Part shown: positions 6,011 to 6,045 of the stretch, one piece after another
How the letters are laid out: each line of letters begins with the position of its first letter
How positions within the stretch are numbered: position 1 is the stretch's first letter
Origin: Acidimicrobiia bacterium
GTDB lineage: Bacteria > Actinomycetota > Acidimicrobiia > Spongiisociales > SHLN01
Reading direction: 5' to 3'
DNA length: 6,045 bases
NCBI GenBank assembly: GCA_013043085.1
Contig: JABDOU010000056.1
Span: 1 to 6,045, forward strand
Program-made: the position numbers and the translations under genes
The notes under the pieces: model-generated
What the model was told of the DNA's origin: nothing
The model's input: only the letters and a program-made list of their open reading frames with translations
Databases searched by the model: none

Positions 6011-6028
6011 TCACACTACGCACTGTGA
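6011..6028. promoter_or_regulatory. Inverted repeat over the putative promoter of the 5700-5993 gene (operator candidate)
   Basis: TCACACTACGCACTGTGA pairs 7 of 9 positions between its halves, with outer arms TCACA and TGTGA exact. On the minus strand it contains TAGTGT (6013-6018), a TAnnnT -10 candidate that would place transcription start just upstream of the ribosome site. The overlap of palindrome and -10 is the arrangement expected for a repressor operator, but no -35 is clear and no regulator gene is visible. Confidence 0.3.
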
Positions 6029-6045
6029 GACGATTTATGCCTCCA

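Noticed and set aside
1..6045. Frequent GATC and GATTC/GAATC words as possible methyltransferase sites
   Set aside because: They are scattered through coding sequence and follow from common Asp, Ile and Arg codons. No clustering at promoters was seen, and the enzyme's site is unknown.

Overview
The window looks like an ordinary stretch of chromosome from a moderately high-GC bacterium, most likely an actinobacterium. The reasons are a DUF2332 protein typical of that phylum, a solitary beta-class DNA methyltransferase with an actinobacterial feel, leaderless-type promoter geometry, and GTG starts. The phylum is an inference from gene content and style. No rRNA or marker phylogeny is available here, and GC was judged by eye only.

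Layout from left to right: (1) the 3' end of a YbaK/EbsC-type aminoacyl-tRNA deacylase gene (1-153, +), joined by an ATGA overlap to a full-length DUF2332 gene (150-1187, +). (2) A site-specific DNA methyltransferase (1184-2146, -) that converges on DUF2332 with a 4-base CTAG stop-stop overlap. (3) A YgeA-like Asp/Glu-family amino acid racemase (2270-2962, +), divergent from the methyltransferase. (4) A monofunctional prephenate dehydratase with ACT domain (2970-3782, -), whose stop lies 7 nt from the racemase stop. (5) A 1,4-alpha-glucan branching enzyme (3846-5681, +), divergent from pheA across a 63-nt promoter region. (6) A small ferredoxin-like/dimeric alpha-beta barrel protein (5700-5993, -), convergent with glgB.

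Apart from the first pair, strands alternate gene by gene, so there is no multi-gene pathway operon. The products touch translation quality control, DNA modification, amino acid racemization, phenylalanine synthesis and glycogen synthesis, and there is no sign that they act together. Convergent gene ends are packed within 0-18 nt and lack classical terminators. Intergenic sequence sits almost entirely in three promoter-bearing gaps (2147-2269, 3783-3845, 5994-6045). No gap exceeds 300 bases. I see no tRNA, rRNA, CRISPR, insertion sequence or prophage sequence.

I did not find a convincing new multi-gene system. The points most worth a second look are the orphan methyltransferase, the loss of a conserved Glu in the prephenate dehydratase active-site motif, a well-formed leaderless promoter for glgB, and a palindrome over the putative promoter of the last gene.
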